A stretch of 64,000 nt of DNA. Origin: Dastarcus helophoroides. Lineage: Eukaryota; Arthropoda; Insecta; Coleoptera; Bothrideridae. How positions within the stretch are numbered: position 1 is the stretch's first letter; every line of letters begins with the position of its first letter. Shown piece after piece: positions 49,701 to 52,700 of the stretch. Location: positions 11,330,857 through 11,394,856 of the forward strand of contig CM053331.1 of the NCBI GenBank assembly GCA_028583605.1. The letters are read 5' to 3'. Position numbers and translations under genes: made by a program. The notes under the pieces were generated by a model. It made no database searches, had not been told where the DNA came from, and worked only from the letters and a program-made list of their open reading frames with translations.

Positions 49701-52700
49701 AAATAGAGGAAATTTTCTTGAGCTTGTTGACTTATTGGCTAAGTACGACCCAGTATTACGGGAACACGTAGTAAAAATTAAGATAGGTAATAAATATAGT
49801 ATCTCTTATTTGTCGCCGAAGATTCAGAACGAATTCATAGAGCTATTGCGAGGCGCAGTCAGAAAAACAATTATGGATCAAATAAAGCAGGCTAAATACT
49901 TTTGTATTATATTTGACAGCACTCCTGACATTTCACACAAAGATCAAACCAGTCAAATTATTAGATATGTAGTTATTGATGGTAGCGAAGTTAAAGTTGT
50001 AGAATTGTTTATTGACTTTGTAGAAACTAAAGAAAAAACTGCTGGTGAAATCACAGATATGATTTTAACGAAATTAGAAAATGACGGTTTAGATATAAAA
50101 AATTGCAGAGGACAGGCTTACGATAATGCTGCCGTTATGGCAGGAAAGCACAGCGGTGTTCAAACTCGTATTAAAGAAATAAATCCAAATCCAGAATTTG
50201 TAGCATGTACAAATCATTCTTTAAACCTGGCATGTTTACACGCAGCTTCTACAGCTATCAATTCCATCACATTTTTTGGAACTATCGAACAGTTGTTTTC
50301 GTTGTTTTCTTCTTCCACTCATAGATGGAATGTTTTACTTTCTGTCACTGGTCAAGGTGTTAAACGCAGTGTAGAAACTCGCTGGAGCGCTAGAGCTGCC
50401 GCGGTAACTATAGTAAAAAAAATTTTTTTTACATTTTAAGCGCTTTGGAAAAATTGACATCTGAAGAAGAAAATAGTAAAACGAGATCAGATGCTGGAGT
50501 ATTACTCAATTCTATGCAATCTTTTTCTTTTCTATGTTACCCTTATTTATGGGAACCCGTCCTTTTGGAAATTAATGACGCTCAAAAATACCTGCAAATA
50601 AAAGGGTTAAATGTCCACCAATGCCATATAAAACTAAATTCTTTGCAAACACATTTCATGGAACAAAGAGATACGCTAGTACAAAACGCTGTTATAGGAG
50701 CCAAAATAATTTGTGAAGAGTTGGAGATATCGACTGAGCGTCGAGTTAGAAGGAGAAAAAATATGAGTGGGGAAAATTCGCGAGACGTGGGGCTATCCTT
50801 AGAAGAAGAAGTACGAAGAGAAATGTTTTCATCTATGGACAGAATTATAAAGGACATAAAAGAACGCTTCGATCAGTTGCACGGCCTTGTAAGAAAATAT
50901 TCGTGTATAATACCGTGTAACCTACTAAACGAAGAATTTGAATGTCAAATAAATGACTTGATTGACATTGATAAAGAACAGTTCTATATTGAAAGAAAAA
51001 GGATCCAGGTTTTTATGGCTGTACCTACACTAAAAGAAGAGGCAAAACATTGGAAAAACGGGGAGAAGGGCCCTCTTCATCTGTTAAAATTTATTCAGCA
51101 GTATAGGTTGGAAAATTCTGTTCCCAACATTGTAATTTTGTTAAGAATTTTTTTAACAATTTCAATCAGTGTCGCTAGTTGCGAAAGAAGCTTCTCAAAA
51201 TTGAAGTTGATAAAAAATTATCTTCGTTCTACAATGAGTCAATTAAGACTACAAAATCTTGCAATATTGTCAATAGAACAAGAAATTACAAATAATATAA
51301 ATTTTGAGAGCATTATACACGATTTTTCTAGTATGAAAGCTAGAAGGGTAGATATTATATAAATATGTTTACGAGTGCATACAAATATGTCTAAAAAAAT
51401 TTACTCTGTGTATTAATTAATATTGATTAAATAACTTAATAATTTATTTATGTGTATTAATTTATAAAAACCACTATTTGATTGACTTATAATAGAAAGG
51501 GCGGCAAACTGGAGATCGCCCCGGACGGCAAAAGTTCTAGGTACGCCACTGCTTCTTGTACTTCATAACAAAAGTGTAGTGTTAAGTTTTGAAGGAAATT
51601 TAGAAGTTTTTTGGCAGTTGCTGATCACTACATGCTTTATCGTGTAGAGTACAGGTAGCACTGTGCTGTTCAAGGCTTAAGTTACTTTGCCTTGCATTTT
51701 TTTAAACCAAAATAAGCCAAGAAACTAATATTACAGATTTTCGTTAATATTGTAGTTCATAAAGTTAGGAATTTAAAAGTACCTTTTAAAATTGCTGAGT
51801 TCATCTGTCAAGATGCTATCCAATTTAAAACTAATAGTTAAACCCACATGTTGTGCATAAACGACTTAACTTTGCATTTGAAAAAGAAAGTTTCATGTTT
51901 ATGTGTATTCAGCGGTCAATAAATAGTACAAAGGATTTGCTAGAAACGAGCCTAAAAAATTACAAATTTTTCCAGTAAGATTCGTAGTGATCGATAAATA
52001 TTTAGTACAAGTAATTAATATCTTAATTATTCAGTAGAATTTTTAAATTCTATAAAAATATCTTACCAATTCGCCCTTTTTGTTTGTTTATGAATATTTA
52101 CTCGACATTTGGCTTACTAATTCGATGATTTAGAGCTATACTGTAAAACATTTTTTTAAATTATTTATATTGTTTTAGATGATTGAAATAGAAAAAGTAG
52201 CTTTAAGAACTTCATCTAAAGGAGAGGGTAAACCTTCTTCGATGCTGGATGCCAAGTAAGCCCCAATTTCATTCAAATTTATCGCATTACACAAAGACAT
52301 GGTAGTTTATAGGCATTTGTCGTTGTTTGCTGAAACTTTTCTGATGTTATTGACAATATTAATAGGAGCCTAAAATGTATTACGGTAACTGTGTTACTAC
52401 TATCGCGCATTCTGTTAATATTACGCATTCATTTTTACTGGAATAAAAGTAACCTAAAAAGTACCCCGAAAACTACTCTATATCTTATTTTTATTAAAAA
52501 TTTCATTGAATTCAATTTGGCAGCTTTCAAGATTAGACCAGGCAAAAGATCAGGCGATCGACAGATATTCAGATGCTTCAATTTTATTAATATAATTGAC
52601 AGTAAAAAGTGTTTTGTAAGATCATATAGCTTACAAATACATAAATGAAACAGATATTGTTCTACATGTTAATGTAATATAGCTATTATCTATATTAGGG

